DNA of 64,000 nt from Symbiodinium natans (taxonomy: Eukaryota; Sar; Dinophyceae; Suessiales; Symbiodiniaceae). Every line of letters starts with the position of its first letter. Position 1 is the first letter of the stretch. The translations under genes and the position numbers were made by a program. The notes beneath the pieces were generated by a model. That model was not told the origin of the DNA. It searched no databases and saw only the letters and a program-made list of their open reading frames with translations. Location: assembly GCA_905221605.1 (NCBI GenBank), contig CAJNDS010000535.1, positions 673,388 to 737,387 of the forward strand, written 5' to 3'. Below are positions 29,780 through 40,866 of this stretch, piece after piece.

Positions 29780-31040
29780 GGGTTTGCCAGCGGGCTCCAT
29801 GCAATGTCGCGAACGGAATTTAAGGAAACAACGTAACAACGAGCAGCCAAGGACTCAGCGTCAAGCAAAGCAATAATGTTGCAGAAAGGATCGTCTCACC
29901 GTGCACAATGCCTCGCTGGACTAACAGTTTCTTGAGCTGCGGATTTTTCTGACGTTGATTAGACGTTGTCTGCCTTGTGTATGTAAACCCTAAACCCTAA
30001 ACCCTAAACCCTAAACCCGAAACGAGTTGAAGGCCTTCAAGAAAAGCAGCTGGAAGGCATGCGATTGGCTTAGGGTTTTGGCCCATGGTACCCAAGGTAC
30101 CCACTTGGTCCCTTTTGCATGGTCCCTCACCTTACATGGCGGTTTAGAAAGGGTTTAGGGTTTAGGGTTTAGGGGTTCAGGGTTCAGGGTTCAGGGTTTA
30201 GGGTTTAGGGTTTAGGGTTTAGGGTTTAGGGTTTAGGGTTTAGGGTTTAAGGTTAGTGTTTAGGTTTTAAAAAAGGCGATCCTGCTGTTTGGGGGTTTAT
30301 TTCTGGGTCCCCTAGGCTTCGTAAACCGCTGCATAAAGAGTTTCTGAAGTCCGGGCCCTCGGGTTGTACAGGCTGCATAGGTTGTTTTGGGTTTAGGGTT
30401 GAGGGTTTAGGGTTTAGGGTTTGGGGGTTTGGGGTTTAGGGTTTAGGGTTTAGGGTTTAGGGTTATACACAGGCTTCCTAATGGACTGGGCCTCTTGGGG
30501 TTCTGGTTCGTGTTAAACCCTTTGGGTTTCAGGGGTTTAGGGCTTGGGCCTTAGGGTTGAGGGTTGAGGGTTGAGGGTTTAGGGTTTAGGGCCTAGGGTT
30601 TAGGGTTTAGGGTTTAGGGTTTAGGCTACGGGGCTTTAAGGTTTAGGGTTGGAGCGTCTTAGGGATCAGGTGACTCGAAGGACAAGCGCACTTGTGTATG
30701 CCCCTAACGCCCTAAGCCCTAACCCTCTTCAAGGTCTAGGGCTTCTGCCCTGGAGCCTCAGGATAAAGCCTTGGCAAACTTTCGAGGGACATCACCCGAA
30801 ACGCTAAACCCGAAACCCTAAACCCTAAACCCTACACCTTAGCCCTAAACCCTAGCCCTAAACACGAAACCCTAAACCCGAAACCCTTCACTGAGTGGAT
30901 CTTGTTGAGGGTTATGCAGAGGCTGGTCAGTGCCAGTAGCCCTAAACTGTAAACCCTAAACCCTGAACCCTGAACCCTAAAGCCCACGACCCTAAACCCG
31001 AAACCCTAAAGCCTAAACCCTAAACCCTAAACCCTAAACC
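29780..31040. other. Telomere-like mosaic without a firm exon
   Basis: Unique DNA (29780-29985), a CCCTAAA block (29986-30015), TTTAGGG arrays at 30148-30248 and 30398-30465, a mixed block 30540-30622 and CCCTAAA/CCCGAAA repeats 30795-31040. A short open segment at about 30029-30073 (V-E-G-L-Q-E-K-Q-L-E-G-M-R-L) is a weak exon candidate. Confidence 0.5.
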
Positions 31041-31050
31041 CTGAACTAAG

Positions 31051-31104
31051 CTGAGGCAAGCCGTTCCCGCCCAGCGCCTGCGGTTCCCCGACCAGGCGGC
31101 CAAG
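31051..31104 (+). CDS. Candidate exon (18 codons)
   Basis: GAACTAAG|C opens a phase-0 frame L-R-Q-A-V-P-A-Q-R-L-R-F-P-D-Q-A-A-K closed by AAG|GTGGAA. CCCTAAA repeats lie on both sides. Product unknown. Confidence 0.6.
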
Positions 31105-31970
31105 GTGGAAACCCTAAACCCTAAACCCTCAACCCTAAACCCTAAACCCTAACCCTTCGGGATGAGGGGTTGATGGGTGCGGGTCGGGCGTTCAGGCCTT
31201 GGTGGTTTTAAGGATGCCTTTTGCTTTCAGGATTCGGGTCTTCGGGTTGAGGCATCGGGGCTTCCCTAAACCCTAAACCCTTAACCCTAACCTAAACCCC
31301 CTAAACCATAATCCCAAAACCCGAAACCCGAAACCTAAGCTCCTAAGCCCTAAAGTTCATGTTTTCAGGGCTGTGGGCTGTAGGCTGAGGGCTTAGGGCG
31401 GCTTATGAGGCTTGTCTAGGACTTGGGGTGTAGGGTTTAGGACTTGGGGTTTAGGGCTTTGTGTCTTTAGGGCCATTGAATGGAAGTTTACTGCGTTCTT
31501 TGGGACTGGTTGCTGTTTATGCCGCTCAGCCTTTGGTGTTCAGTGTTTGCCTTTGTTGGGTCTGAGGAGTATAGGTATACAGGTTTAGGGCTTAGGGCTT
31601 AAACTCTAAATCCTAAACCCTAAACCCTAAACCCTAGACCCATTAGGGTTTAGGGTGTAGGATTTAGGGTTTAGGGCATGTAGGGTTTGTTGATCAACTT
31701 CGGGGGTAATCTCTTTTGGGAGACGCAGGGGTTGGGGTACTTTGAAGGCCTAAACCCTAAACCCTAAACCCTAAACCCTAAACCCTAAACCCTAAATTTG
31801 TCGACTGTCTCAGGTCACAGGCTGAGGTGTCACAGGCTGAGGTGTTTGTTGTAGGGTTGAGGGTTTAGATGCATGGGTTTGGGGTTGAGGGCTAAACCCA
31901 CAACACTAAACCCTGAACCTGGCGTTTTGGAGCACCCCAGACTACCCTTGGGCCGCCACAAACCAGGCAG

Positions 31971-32189
31971 TATGCTGTGGACAGCGGCAGTCACTGGACA
32001 GACGAGGTTGTGAGCAACTGGATGATGACCAATGGCATAGTAAGGGAATTCTCTCGCAGCGGCAACATCATAGACTACCTTTTGCGCGGAGGTAAGGGAA
32101 ACTACCATGGTCGTAGGCCGCACAATCAGGGCCACAAAGACCTGTATGATACGCTTATCAATGGCACAAATTTGTCAACGTCCGGTCAG
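31971..32189 (+). CDS. Candidate exon, 73 codons, unknown
   Basis: AAACCAGGCAG|T begins Y-A-V-D-S-G-S-H-W-T-D-E-V-V-S-N-W-M-M-T. It continues with R-S-G-N-I-I-D-Y-L-L-R-G-G-K-G-N-Y-H-G-R and L-Y-D-T-L-I-N-G-T-N-L-S-T-S-G-Q up to GTCAG|GTGTCC. The frame stays open to TAA at 32262-32264, so the donor is optional. Composition and length favour a real exon. I do not recognise the family. Confidence 0.5.
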
Positions 32190-32839
32190 GTGTCCAGGAG
32201 AACTGCGCTATCCATGGCTGACATGCTGGACTTCTCAGCTATCGCCTCATTCACTCTCCCCTAAACCCTAAACCCTAAACCTTAAACCCTAAACCCTAAA
32301 CCCTAAACCCTCTTTTGCGGGAATGGTTGCGCTCTTCCGTGTCCGTGGTTTGTACCCTTGCGGTTGAGGGTTAGGGTTTAGGGTTTTAGGGTTTATGGTT
32401 TAGCGTTTACGGCGAAGGTGAAGGTGGAGTGTTTAGGAGGGGCCCCCAAAAGTTTTAAGCAGAGTTATAAGGGCTCCAAATTGGGGTTATGGGGTCCTAA
32501 ACTAGGCTCGGTAAGTCCCTTAACTATAGTTAGTATAGTACGTTCCCCTCCTTGTTCCCTTCGTGGCTTTACGAAGATCACATTTAATAAGGACATGTGT
32601 TTCACATAGGGTTTTAAGCGTCGACTTAGGCAAGCATGATCCCGCAAACTTACCCCTGGAACCTTAACAAGAGGCTCTCGAAGGCCTAGTTCACTATTCC
32701 CCAAACCCTATACCTCAGATAGACATCAAGCCTCAAGCCCTGCAAGCCAAAACCACCTTCCCCCCCAAAACCCTAAAATCGTAAACCCTAAACCCCAAAC
32801 CCCAAACCCTAAACCCTAAAACTCTAAACGGGCCCGCGA

Positions 32840-32896
32840 GGCAGCAAGAGTCAACGAACCCTGTCCGCGCTGTCTGTCGGATCCAAGGCAGGGCTG
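32840..32896 (+). CDS. Possible exon, Cys pair
   Basis: Following GGCCCGCGAG, the frame reads A-A-R-V-N-E-P-C-P-R-C-L-S-D-P-R-Q-G. CCCTAAA-type repeats lie on both sides. No strong donor. Confidence 0.35.
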
Positions 32897-33017
32897 GGCG
32901 CCCTAAACCCTGAAACCCTAAACCCTACACCCTAAACCCTAAACCCTAAAACCCTAAAACCCTAAAACCCCAAAACCCCAAAACCCCAAATCCTAAACCT
33001 TAAACACTAAACTCTAG

Positions 33018-33096
33018 CCCTGACTGCTCCCACTTGATGAAGGAACTACAGGAGAGACCATTGCATATCCTCAGCCGTGACCCTGAACATGGCTAT
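33018..33096 (+). CDS. Candidate exon (26 codons)
   Basis: CTCTAG|C precedes D-C-S-H-L-M-K-E-L-Q-E-R-P-L-H-I-L-S-R-D and P-E-H-G-Y, ending at TAT|GTAGGG in phase 0. CCCTAAA-type repeats precede it and TTTAGGG repeats follow at once. Confidence 0.55.
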
Positions 33097-33159
33097 GTAG
33101 GGTTTAGGGTTTAGGGTTTAGGGCTTAGGGGGAACCTTGGGCACCCTAAACGCTATAGA

Positions 33160-34040
33160 CCCTTGAACCCCCGTCCCTTAAGAACCCCTAAATTCGTTAA
33201 GGGATGGCGGAATGATGGTTCCAGGTCAAGGCCCTTTTTGGGTTCGGGCCGTTGGGGTTTATAGGGTTTGGGGTCTAGGTTTTTGGAGTGTAGGGTTTAG
33301 GGCTTTAGGGTTTTAGGGTTTATGGTTTGGAGTTCAATGGTTCAGGGCTTGGGAGTAAATTGTGCGTGATTGGGGGGTTAGTCTGCGGGGCCCTAAACCC
33401 CCCTTAAACCCTAAACCCTAAACCCTACACCCTAAACCCTAAACCCTACACCCTAAACCCTAAACCCTAAACCCCCCTTAGGGGTGTAAGGATTCGGTCT
33501 GATTTCTATCTCTGGGGTGGTGAGTTGCTGCGCCTGTTTGGGTTGAGGGCTTCTGTTCCCCTTCAAAAAGCCCTACTGTATACCTAGAGCTGAAACCCTA
33601 CACTTTTAGGGTTTAGGGTTTAGGGTTTAGGGTTGAGGGTTTAGGGTTTAGGGTATGTTTAGAACTTTGAAGCCTAAAAAGGTAAGGTTCAGTTTGACAA
33701 TCCTATATTCCAACGCCCCTTTAAAGACCGTGGGCTTGCGTTTGTGGGTGGGCTAGGGGACCGCGGGGGTTTGGGGGGGGATCCCAAGCCCCTACCCCCA
33801 AAACCCTAACATGCCCTACGCCCCCAACCCGAAGCCCCTTAACCCTAAACCCTAAACCCTAAACCCTAAAACCTAAACCCTAAACTCTTCTATAGGTTTA
33901 TGGTTTAGGGCTTGGGGTATTTAGGTTTTGGGGGCGATAAGCCGTAAACAAGGATTTTGCATAGCAAGGTTGCCCTGCGTATTATGTATATAGCTCTTAA
34001 GAACGGTGATATTGGGAACCTAGGTGTCTACGTCCCTTCC
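33160..34040. other. Telomere-like mosaic, no firm exon
   Basis: Short CCCTAAA blocks (33400-33478, 33840-33885), TTTAGGG blocks (33280-33330, 33605-33652) and unique AT-rich DNA. Nothing I can call as an exon. Confidence 0.5.
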
Positions 34041-34041
34041 C

Positions 34042-34125
34042 AGTGCGAATCAGTAGCCCTAAACCCTAAACCCTAAACCCTAAACCCTAAACCCTAAACC
34101 CTAAACCCTAAACCCTAAACCCGAG
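34042..34125. repeat. CCCTAAA array
   Basis: About eleven units abutting the S1-like exon. Confidence 0.95.
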
Positions 34126-36639
34126 GTGGGAGGAGTCATCCTTCACTCGACCTGGCTTGGTGCCTTCGTGAACATCGGCGCGGAGATCGACGGCCCGGGG
34201 TCCGGGGGGAGGGTTGAGGTATAGGGTTTAGGGTTTAGGGTTTAGGGTTTAGGGTTTAGGGTTTAGGGTTCAGGGTTTAAGGTTTGGGGTTTAGGGTTTA
34301 GGGTTCAGGGTTTAGGGTTTGGGGTTTAGGGTATAGGGTTCAGGGTTTAGGGTTTAGGGTTCAGGGTTTAGGATTCAGGGTTTAGGATTTGGGGTTTAGG
34401 GCTTAGTAATTCAGGGTTTAGGGTTTGGGGTTTAGGGTTTGTAAAGCCTAGCACCTAAAAGTAATTGCAGGGCGTATAAACCCAAGTCATATGCCCTCAG
34501 TATCCATTTCTTTGTACGAGCACCCTTGCTTACCCTTAAGTGCTTAGCCCCAAGCATCCCGAATGGTTACGGCCATGGCAAGGTGACCAGTGCTGGCAGG
34601 TCTGGGACCCTCAGGCGGATACCAGACTGTGTCAAACACCCTAAACCCTAAACCCTAAACCCTAAACCCTAAACCCTAAACCCTAAACCCTAAACCCTAA
34701 ACCCTAAACCCTAAACCCTAAACCCTAAACCGTACTGCTCAGTTCCACCGACGCTGCTGGTGTGGATGTTTGGAGGCCACGCACTGCGGACACCACTGGC
34801 AGCGGCCCCGTGGTCGGATGTCAAGCTCGGGGTCTTACCCGGCCATGTACGGTGCAGGGTTTAGGGTTTAGGGTTTAGGGTTTAGGGTTTAGGGTTTAGG
34901 GTTAGCTCAGTGGCAAGGAGCAAGCCCTCATATCCTGAGGGGTCGGGGGTCGAATCCCATGGTGAACGTCGGACCATGGTCGGGAGTGTGGAGAGTTGCT
35001 CAAATATAGGGGTCGGAATAAGAACAAATAATCATTCCCTTATAGGGTTCCTTTATAACTAAACTATAGTAACCCCCCCCCCCCCCCCAACACCCCATTC
35101 TAGCTATTCAGGCTCCTATACCTTAGGGACGAAATGAACCCTAAAATTGGGGTCATATACCCTGAGTACTATAAATTCCTATTAAGGTATATGAACCATA
35201 AACCCTTTTAGGGTTCATTTAGTCCCCAAGGTATTCTGCATGTGTGTGCCATGAAGAAGAGGGCCCCTGCTGCGCATGCCAAGACGGCCCCCATAGGCAT
35301 TTCCCAAATATGGGTACCCATGTTATATCCCACTTGTACTCGAATCCCCTTACCCCAAGAAGGGTACCCCTGTTTTCGGAATGGTTGTTTTACGTTTGGC
35401 TCTTGTTTGTGCTGAGCTGGTGACCGGGAACCCCGAACCTTAAACCCTAAACCCTGATTGTCATATCGTTGCTGGGCTACCAATCTTCGTATCCGCCTGC
35501 CTCAACTCCCCCCCCCCCCCCCCTCCACGCAAAGAAGCTGTTGCCTTAAACCCTGCACTACTTAAGTGTCATAGGGCTCATGTGCAAAAAATAGCGGAGA
35601 GGCGGAGAGCCCGCAAATGGCCCAGAATTCAAGAGCAAACCCCTCAACAAATTTCGGAAGCCCTGAGCCCCATCCTACTACACCCTCAGCCAGAAGGCCC
35701 CGAGCCCCTACCTATTTGCGCCCTGAACCCTAGGGTTTAGGGTTTAGGGTTTAGGGTTTAGGGTTTAGGGTTTAGGGTTTAGGCCCTTAGCCCCTACCAA
35801 CGCAAGGCTTCATCGAATCGCCAGATCTTCCCCGGCAGCGGAAACTGATGGCCAGCAGCCTCGGGGGCAAGGTGTCTAGGGGCTTCGGGTTTAGGGTTTT
35901 TTTAGGTTCAGGGTTTAGGGTTTAGGGTTTAGGGTCTAGGATCTAGGGTTTAGGGCTTGGTGCACTATCTTTGCTTGCTTACGGGCGTTAACCTTTAACT
36001 TTTTTGGGCATATATATTCCTATTACAAATACAAGGTGCCCCTTTTTTTGGGCTGGGGGCACCAGAAAAGATAATCTTCCTTATGAAGAGGGCAATGTAG
36101 GGAGTCTTATTTTTGTTGGAGGTTCTTCAGCAAAAAGTAGTTTAAGGCCTAGGATTTAGGGACCCTATGCCTCAAACAGTATAGGCCCTAAGCCCTTAAC
36201 CCTACCTATCGGATCTGTTGAGCTGTTAACGCTATAGGATTTCCCTTTGGGCCCCAGGTTGGTTTCTCGCTGGGGTCCAGGGATCTTTTTAGTTGCTTAA
36301 CGAAGCGCTAAACCCTAAACCCTATACCCTAAACCTTAAGCCCTAAACCCTAAAGAATTTACCAGCACACTCCACCTCCCCACGAGCCACGGCTACGGGC
36401 ACGTACAAGGGCATGAGGGAACTAAGTATGTTATATGCCCCCCCTACATATAAATAAGCAAATAAATAACTAAATAAATAAATATATATATATATGCATA
36501 CATATATATATATATATATATATTTATTTATTTATTTATTTATTTTACATTTATTTACTTATCTTTACACGTCTACATAGCCTTTCAGGGAATAAGTATG
36601 TATATGAGCCTTAAAACCTCAAAAGCTCTAAACCCTGAA

Positions 36640-36670
<31 letters not shown>

Positions 36671-38604
36671 AAAAAAAGCCCAAACCCTAAACCCTTAACC
36701 CTAGAAACCCTATAAACCCTATAATCCCTAAAAACCCGGAACCTTAAACCCCAACCCCGAAACCCTAAACCCTAAACCCTAAACCCCAAACCCTGCCATG
36801 CCGCAGAAGCCACAGAGGCCGGCGACTTCGTCACTGGCCTTGTTGTGCGCGAGGTGGACCTGTCTGCGCCAAGGCCGCCTCCTTTTCAGATAGCCACTCT
36901 CTCGTAAAGAGGGGGGAAGAAGGGGCACCCCTGATAAGCCTTAAACCCTAAAACCCGAAGCAGGGTTGAGGGGTGTACGACTTAAGTAAGATTTCGGGTC
37001 GTTCTTGGGGCTTCGCAGACCCTATTGTCACGACTCTGAACCCCGAAGCCCGGGCCTGAAGCCCTCAATCCTCAATCCTTCCTTATGAACCCCTCAAAAA
37101 AGCGCCAACAACGCTTTAGGGTCTAGGGCTTAGGGGTCATTGGGTTTCAGGGGTCCTAAACCCTAAACCCTAAACCCCAAACCCTAAACCCTAAACCCTA
37201 GGAATCCCCGGCTTCGACGCGTTCTTCGTGGAATCGTGGTTTGCTTTGGGGTTTGGAGCAGGCTGCAACCGAATAGGGCCCCTGAGCCCGAAATCCTACA
37301 CTTAAGGGGTACAAGGAGGGACCTGGGTTTAGGGTTTAGGGTTTAAGGTTGCTAAACTCTTCACCTTGAACCCTTAAACCCTTAAACCCGTAAACCCTTA
37401 AACCCTTGAACCCAGGACCCCAGGCCCTTAAGAAATAAACATATACCCTCGACATCTTTGGTCGCTGTCAGAGTCGATGAGATCCTAAACCCTAAACCCT
37501 AAACCCTAAACCCTAAACCCTAAACCCTAAACCCTAAATAGACCTAGGCACCCCTGACCCTGCAAGTCTCAGCTCCCTCAAATCCTATGAGCCCTGGCAT
37601 TGTCTTTAGAGACCCGAAGCCCTACACCTTCTCACGGGGTTTAGGGTTTAGGGTTTAGGGTTTGGAGTTTGGGGTTTGGGGTTTGGGGTTTAGGGTTGCT
37701 GTGTCGAGGCTACTCCTGAGTGCCGCGCAGGCTCGGGTGCACGAGGCGTAGGACGCAGGGGTACTTCGGCTGGCCGCGATGGATGGAAGGGTACGGGGTG
37801 ACCTATATTCACTCCACCCTAAGCCCTAAACCCTGAACCCTAACCCTAAACCCTAGACAGGCCCTAGACCCTAAACCCTAAACCCTAAATCCTAAACCCT
37901 AAACCCTAAACCCCGAGGATTTCTGGCTTCGGGGTTTTTGTGCTTGGGCTGAGCTTCTAGCCTGAGGCTTTCAAGGTCCTCCTGAACACTGGCATGCTAG
38001 GACTTCGAATCTTGGGCGTGGGAGGGGTGGTCGCGTGGGTTTAGTGTTTTGGGTTGAGGGCTTAGGGCTTAGGGCTTAGGGCTTAGGGCTTAGGGCTTAG
38101 GGCTTATAGGGCTTAGGGCTTAGGGCTTAGGGCTTAGGGTTTAGGGTTTAGGGTTTAGGGTTTCGGGTTTAGGGCTAGGTTGGGGAGAATCATTTCTACA
38201 TTAATCCCTATGACCTAAACTCACCTTAATCCCCGGCCATTCATGTGGTTCCCCTTGGTGGCTATCCGCTGGTTTGTCGTTTTCCTCGCCAGCGGCAGTC
38301 ACGCCGCCCCAGGCCAATTTAGTTGGGTTTAGGCACCCTAAACCCGAAACCCGAAACCCTAAACCCTAAACCCTAGCCCTAAACCCCGAAACCCTAAACC
38401 CTAAACCCCAAACACCAGCACCGTAAACCCAAAGGCCCTCTAGACCCTAAACCCCAAACCCTAAACCACAAACCCTAAACCCTAAACCCCAAACCCTCAA
38501 CCCTAAACCCCGAAACCCGAAAATACCTCAAACAAGGCTAGGGGCTGCATGGCCACTGCGACAATTCTGGGGCCGCTGTGCCCAAGCAGAGCTCGGAGGG
38601 CTTG
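34126..38604 (+). CDS. Exon chain, first exon S1-domain-like
   Basis: Putative exons: 34126-34212 (or to 34199), 34743-34851, 35807-35871, 36366-36402, 36807-36853, 37202-37235, 37731-37747, 37759-37790, 38537-38604. One reading keeps all junctions in phase, but several exons are open in more than one frame, so the chain may be two genes. Exon 1 reads V-G-G-V-I-L-H-S-T-W-L-G-A-F-V-N-I-G-A-E then I-D-G-P, close to the core of S1 RNA-binding domains (G-V-x-x-x-x-x-x-G-A-F-V-x-I-G-A-x-x-D-G) such as in ribosomal protein S1. Exon 3 reads F-I-E-S-P-D-L-P-R-Q-R-K-L-M-A-S-S-L-G-G. Exon 5 reads A-T-E-A-G-D-F-V-T-G-L-V-V-R-E, and its V-R-E-V-D continuation also recalls S1 strands. Donors are GTTGAG, GTGCAG, GTGTCT, GTACAA, GTGGAC, GTGGTT, GTAGGA, GTACGG and GTGTTT. 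Introns carry telomeric arrays, a tRNA-like element and MITE-like repeats. Confidence 0.5.
34220..34440. repeat. TTTAGGG array with TTCAGGG/TTTGGGG variants
   Basis: About thirty units, perfect at the start and increasingly variant to the right. Confidence 0.95.
34637..34732. repeat. CCCTAAA array
   Basis: About fourteen perfect units, just upstream of the exon at 34743. Confidence 0.95.
34903..35035 (+). repeat. tRNA-like head of a SINE-like element
   Basis: TTAGCTCAGTGG matches a pol III A box and GGGTCGAATCCC resembles a B box about 45 bp later. CCCTC and GAGGG could form an anticodon-like stem around a 7-base loop. The acceptor stem does not pair and the spacing is off, so this is not a functional tRNA. 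The downstream phrase AATATAGGGGTCGGAA recurs inverted near 52620-52640, suggesting a dispersed tRNA-derived repeat. Confidence 0.5.
35117..35234. mobile_element. Family-E inverted-repeat element
   Basis: ATACCTTAGGGACGAAATG at the left pairs with CATTTAGTCCCCAAGGTAT at the right (about 29 bp each, including AACCCTAAAA/TTTTAGGGTT). Length about 118 bp, no ORF. Related phrases (GTATAGGGGCCTGAATAATT) occur inverted near 52530. Confidence 0.65.
35733..35784. repeat. TTTAGGG array
   Basis: About seven units. Confidence 0.95.
36440..36545. repeat. AT-rich palindrome (AAATAA/TATA/TTATTT)
   Basis: AAATAAATAAATA leads into (TA)n around GCATACA, then TATTTATTTATTTATT. The arms are complementary and could form a cruciform or RNA hairpin of more than 40 bp. 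It lies within the intron after 36402. Confidence 0.85.
37482..37538. repeat. CCCTAAA array
   Basis: About eight units. Confidence 0.95.
38055..38175. repeat. CTTAGGG then TTTAGGG array
   Basis: About eleven CTTAGGG units switching abruptly to TTTAGGG. Confidence 0.95.
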
Positions 38605-38609
38605 GTGTT

Positions 38610-38715
38610 TGGGGTTTAGGGTTTAGGGTTTAGGCTTAGGGTTTCGGGTTTAGGGCTTAGGGCTTAGGGTTTAGGGTTTAGGGTTTAGGGTTTAGGGTTT
38701 AGGGTTTAGGGTTTA
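38610..38715. repeat. TTTAGGG array
   Basis: About thirteen units with CTTAGGG variants, starting just after the donor at 38605. Confidence 0.95.
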
Positions 38716-38865
38716 GCTCTAGGGCTTAGGGTTTAGGGTTGGGAGTCTGAGGCGGAGCTTTCAGGAGCAAGGCTTGGGGGATATTGGGGGTTGGGGTTTA
38801 GAGGTGAGCGAGTGTCTGAGGGTAGTTTCTTGGTTTAGGGTTTAGCGTAGTTTCTTGGGCCCTGG

Positions 38866-39050
38866 ATATGGTCCCAGGCCTCCTTTAAAGGGTTCTGATG
38901 GTATGGGCCCTTACTTTGTACAGGGTACATATAGGGTTTAGGGTTTAGGGTTTAGGGTTTAGGGTTTAGGGTTTAGGGTTTAGGGTTTAGGGTTTAGGGC
39001 GAACCCTTCTAAGGGCCCATACTATCAGGGACCATGTAACTACCCATAGA
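38866..39050. mobile_element. Family-C inverted repeat enclosing a TTTAGGG array
   Basis: TATGGTCCCAGG ... GGTATGGGCCCTTA on the left is mirrored by AAGGGCCCATACTATCAGGG and ACCATGTAACTACCC on the right. Between them lies a nine-unit TTTAGGG array (38935-38998). Another case of telomeric repeats inside a short inverted-repeat element. Confidence 0.6.
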
Positions 39051-40470
39051 TAGCAGCCCTTCTTCATTCTGACTCCCCGTTGCCATACCCTTCCGGGCCC
39101 GCAGCCAGTGTCAATGCTACAGCGACTCCCGGACACAGTTGTGTCATGAGCCCGCGCAAAGCCCTGCCATCTACCTTCTCCAGGATTTGTATACCTTGTC
39201 TTAGGGTTTAGGATTTGGCGTTTAAAGACCCCACTCCCCCCCACCCCAGTGGCGCTGAAGGCCTAAATACGCCGATTGTCTATGCTTTGTCTGATGTGCT
39301 TCGGGGGGTTTCGGATCTTAGGCGAATATGAGGCAACCGCGCCTAAACCCCTTAACCTCTTTGACTCTAAGCCACCCAATCCTAAATCCTAAGAGCTAAA
39401 CCCTACACTCCGAAGCCCTAAGCCTCGTGAACTTCTGAGCCCCAAAAAATCGAAACCCCCACATTGGCGGCGTGCGGGGCTCTGTTTTGAATACCCGTAC
39501 ACTGCGGTGACGGGCCCCGTTCCTATCTGTTGTCAGGGTTGGTGGGTTTGGGGTTAGGGTTTAGGGTTGTCAGGTAACCCTACACCTTTGGGTTCTTCTA
39601 CATTCCCCTTCTTTTGAGTTGAAGGGGATCTTACTTTGTCATGTGTCTTAGGCATTTCAGGGTTTAGGGAATGCGCCTGGGGCCAAGGCGGACCGTGACG
39701 AGACGGCCCTATAGGACCCTATCTGCACTGGCTACGCAAACCTTGGGGTTTGGGGTAATTAATGAGAAAGCTTATCAGCTCCATGACACAGCTCCGTGCC
39801 TTCAGCCCAAACCCCTGACCTTTGAAACTGGGGTTTAGGGTTTAGGGCTGTTTAGGGTTTAGGGTTTAGGGTTTAGGGTTTAGGGTTTAGAGTTTGCGTT
39901 CTGAGGGTATTGAGGGTTCAGGGCTCTGGGTTTAGGGTTTAATTAGGGTTCTGAGGGTTTAGGGTTTAGGGTCCTCATGGTTGAGGGTTTAGGGTTTAGG
40001 GTTTAGGGTTTAGGGTTTAGGGTTTAGGGTTTAGGGTTTAGGGTCCTCATGGTTGAGGGTTTGGGGTTATAAGCGCACACCTGAACTCATCTTGCCAACG
40101 CCGGTTAGCTGTTTAGGGTTAGGCCCAATCTTCACCCCAACAAACGCAGACCTCCAAACCCTAAACCCTAAAACCTCAGAACCCTAAACTCTAAACCCTA
40201 AACCCGAAACCCTCAGAACCCCGAACGCTAAACCCTAAACCTTAAACCCTAGTTGACAAAGGCAAGGGTTTACCCTAAACCCTAAACCCTCAGAACCATA
40301 AACCCTAAACCCTAAACCTTAAACCCTAGTTGACAACCCTCAACCCCAACCCCCAAAACCCCAAAACCCCAATCCCCAAACCCCAAACCCCAAACCCCAA
40401 ACCCCAAACCCCAAACCCTAAACCCTAAACCCTAGAAGTTTAGAGTGTTGTACTGAAGGCACAGACTTGT
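39050..40470. other. Telomere-like mosaic, weak coding signals only
   Basis: TTTAGGG arrays (39838-39890; 39985-40040), CCCTAAA and CCCCAAA arrays (40150-40435). GTCCTCATGGTTGAGGGTTT at about 39971 and 40044 brackets the second array. An ATG-led segment at about 39762 (M-R-K-L-I-S-S-M-T-Q-L) is too short to call. Confidence 0.5.
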
Positions 40471-40480
40471 GGCTTCTGAG

Positions 40481-40827
40481 GTCGGGGACATGGGGTTGAT
40501 GGAGCTGGTAAGCTTCACAGTTACCCTAAACCCCAGGGTTTAGGTTTTAGGGTTTAGGGTTTAGGGTGTAGGGTGTAGGCTGTAGGGTTTAGGGTGTAGG
40601 GTGTCGGGTGTCGGGTGTAGGGTGTAGGGTTTATGTGTTAAACCTTAAGCACCTTTCCATTAGGCCGCCTGGTCCCAGAAAATGCCACTTAGAGTGTCTT
40701 CCAGGTGGTAGACCTTCCTGGCTCGGCACAAAAAAGCATGGCCAACGGCAAACTGAGAGTGCAGGGCTTCCCTAAACCCTAAACCCTAAACCCTAAACCC
40801 TAAACCCTAAACCCTAAACCCTAAACC

Positions 40828-40866
<39 letters not shown>

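Noticed and set aside
34903-34990. Functional tRNA gene
   Set aside because: A and B boxes are present, but the acceptor stem does not pair, three bases separate the D and anticodon stems, and the T arm is imperfect.
38987-39244. 85-codon minus-strand ORF as a gene
   Set aside because: It starts in a family-C inverted repeat and ends in telomere-like DNA, with no splice or coding pattern.
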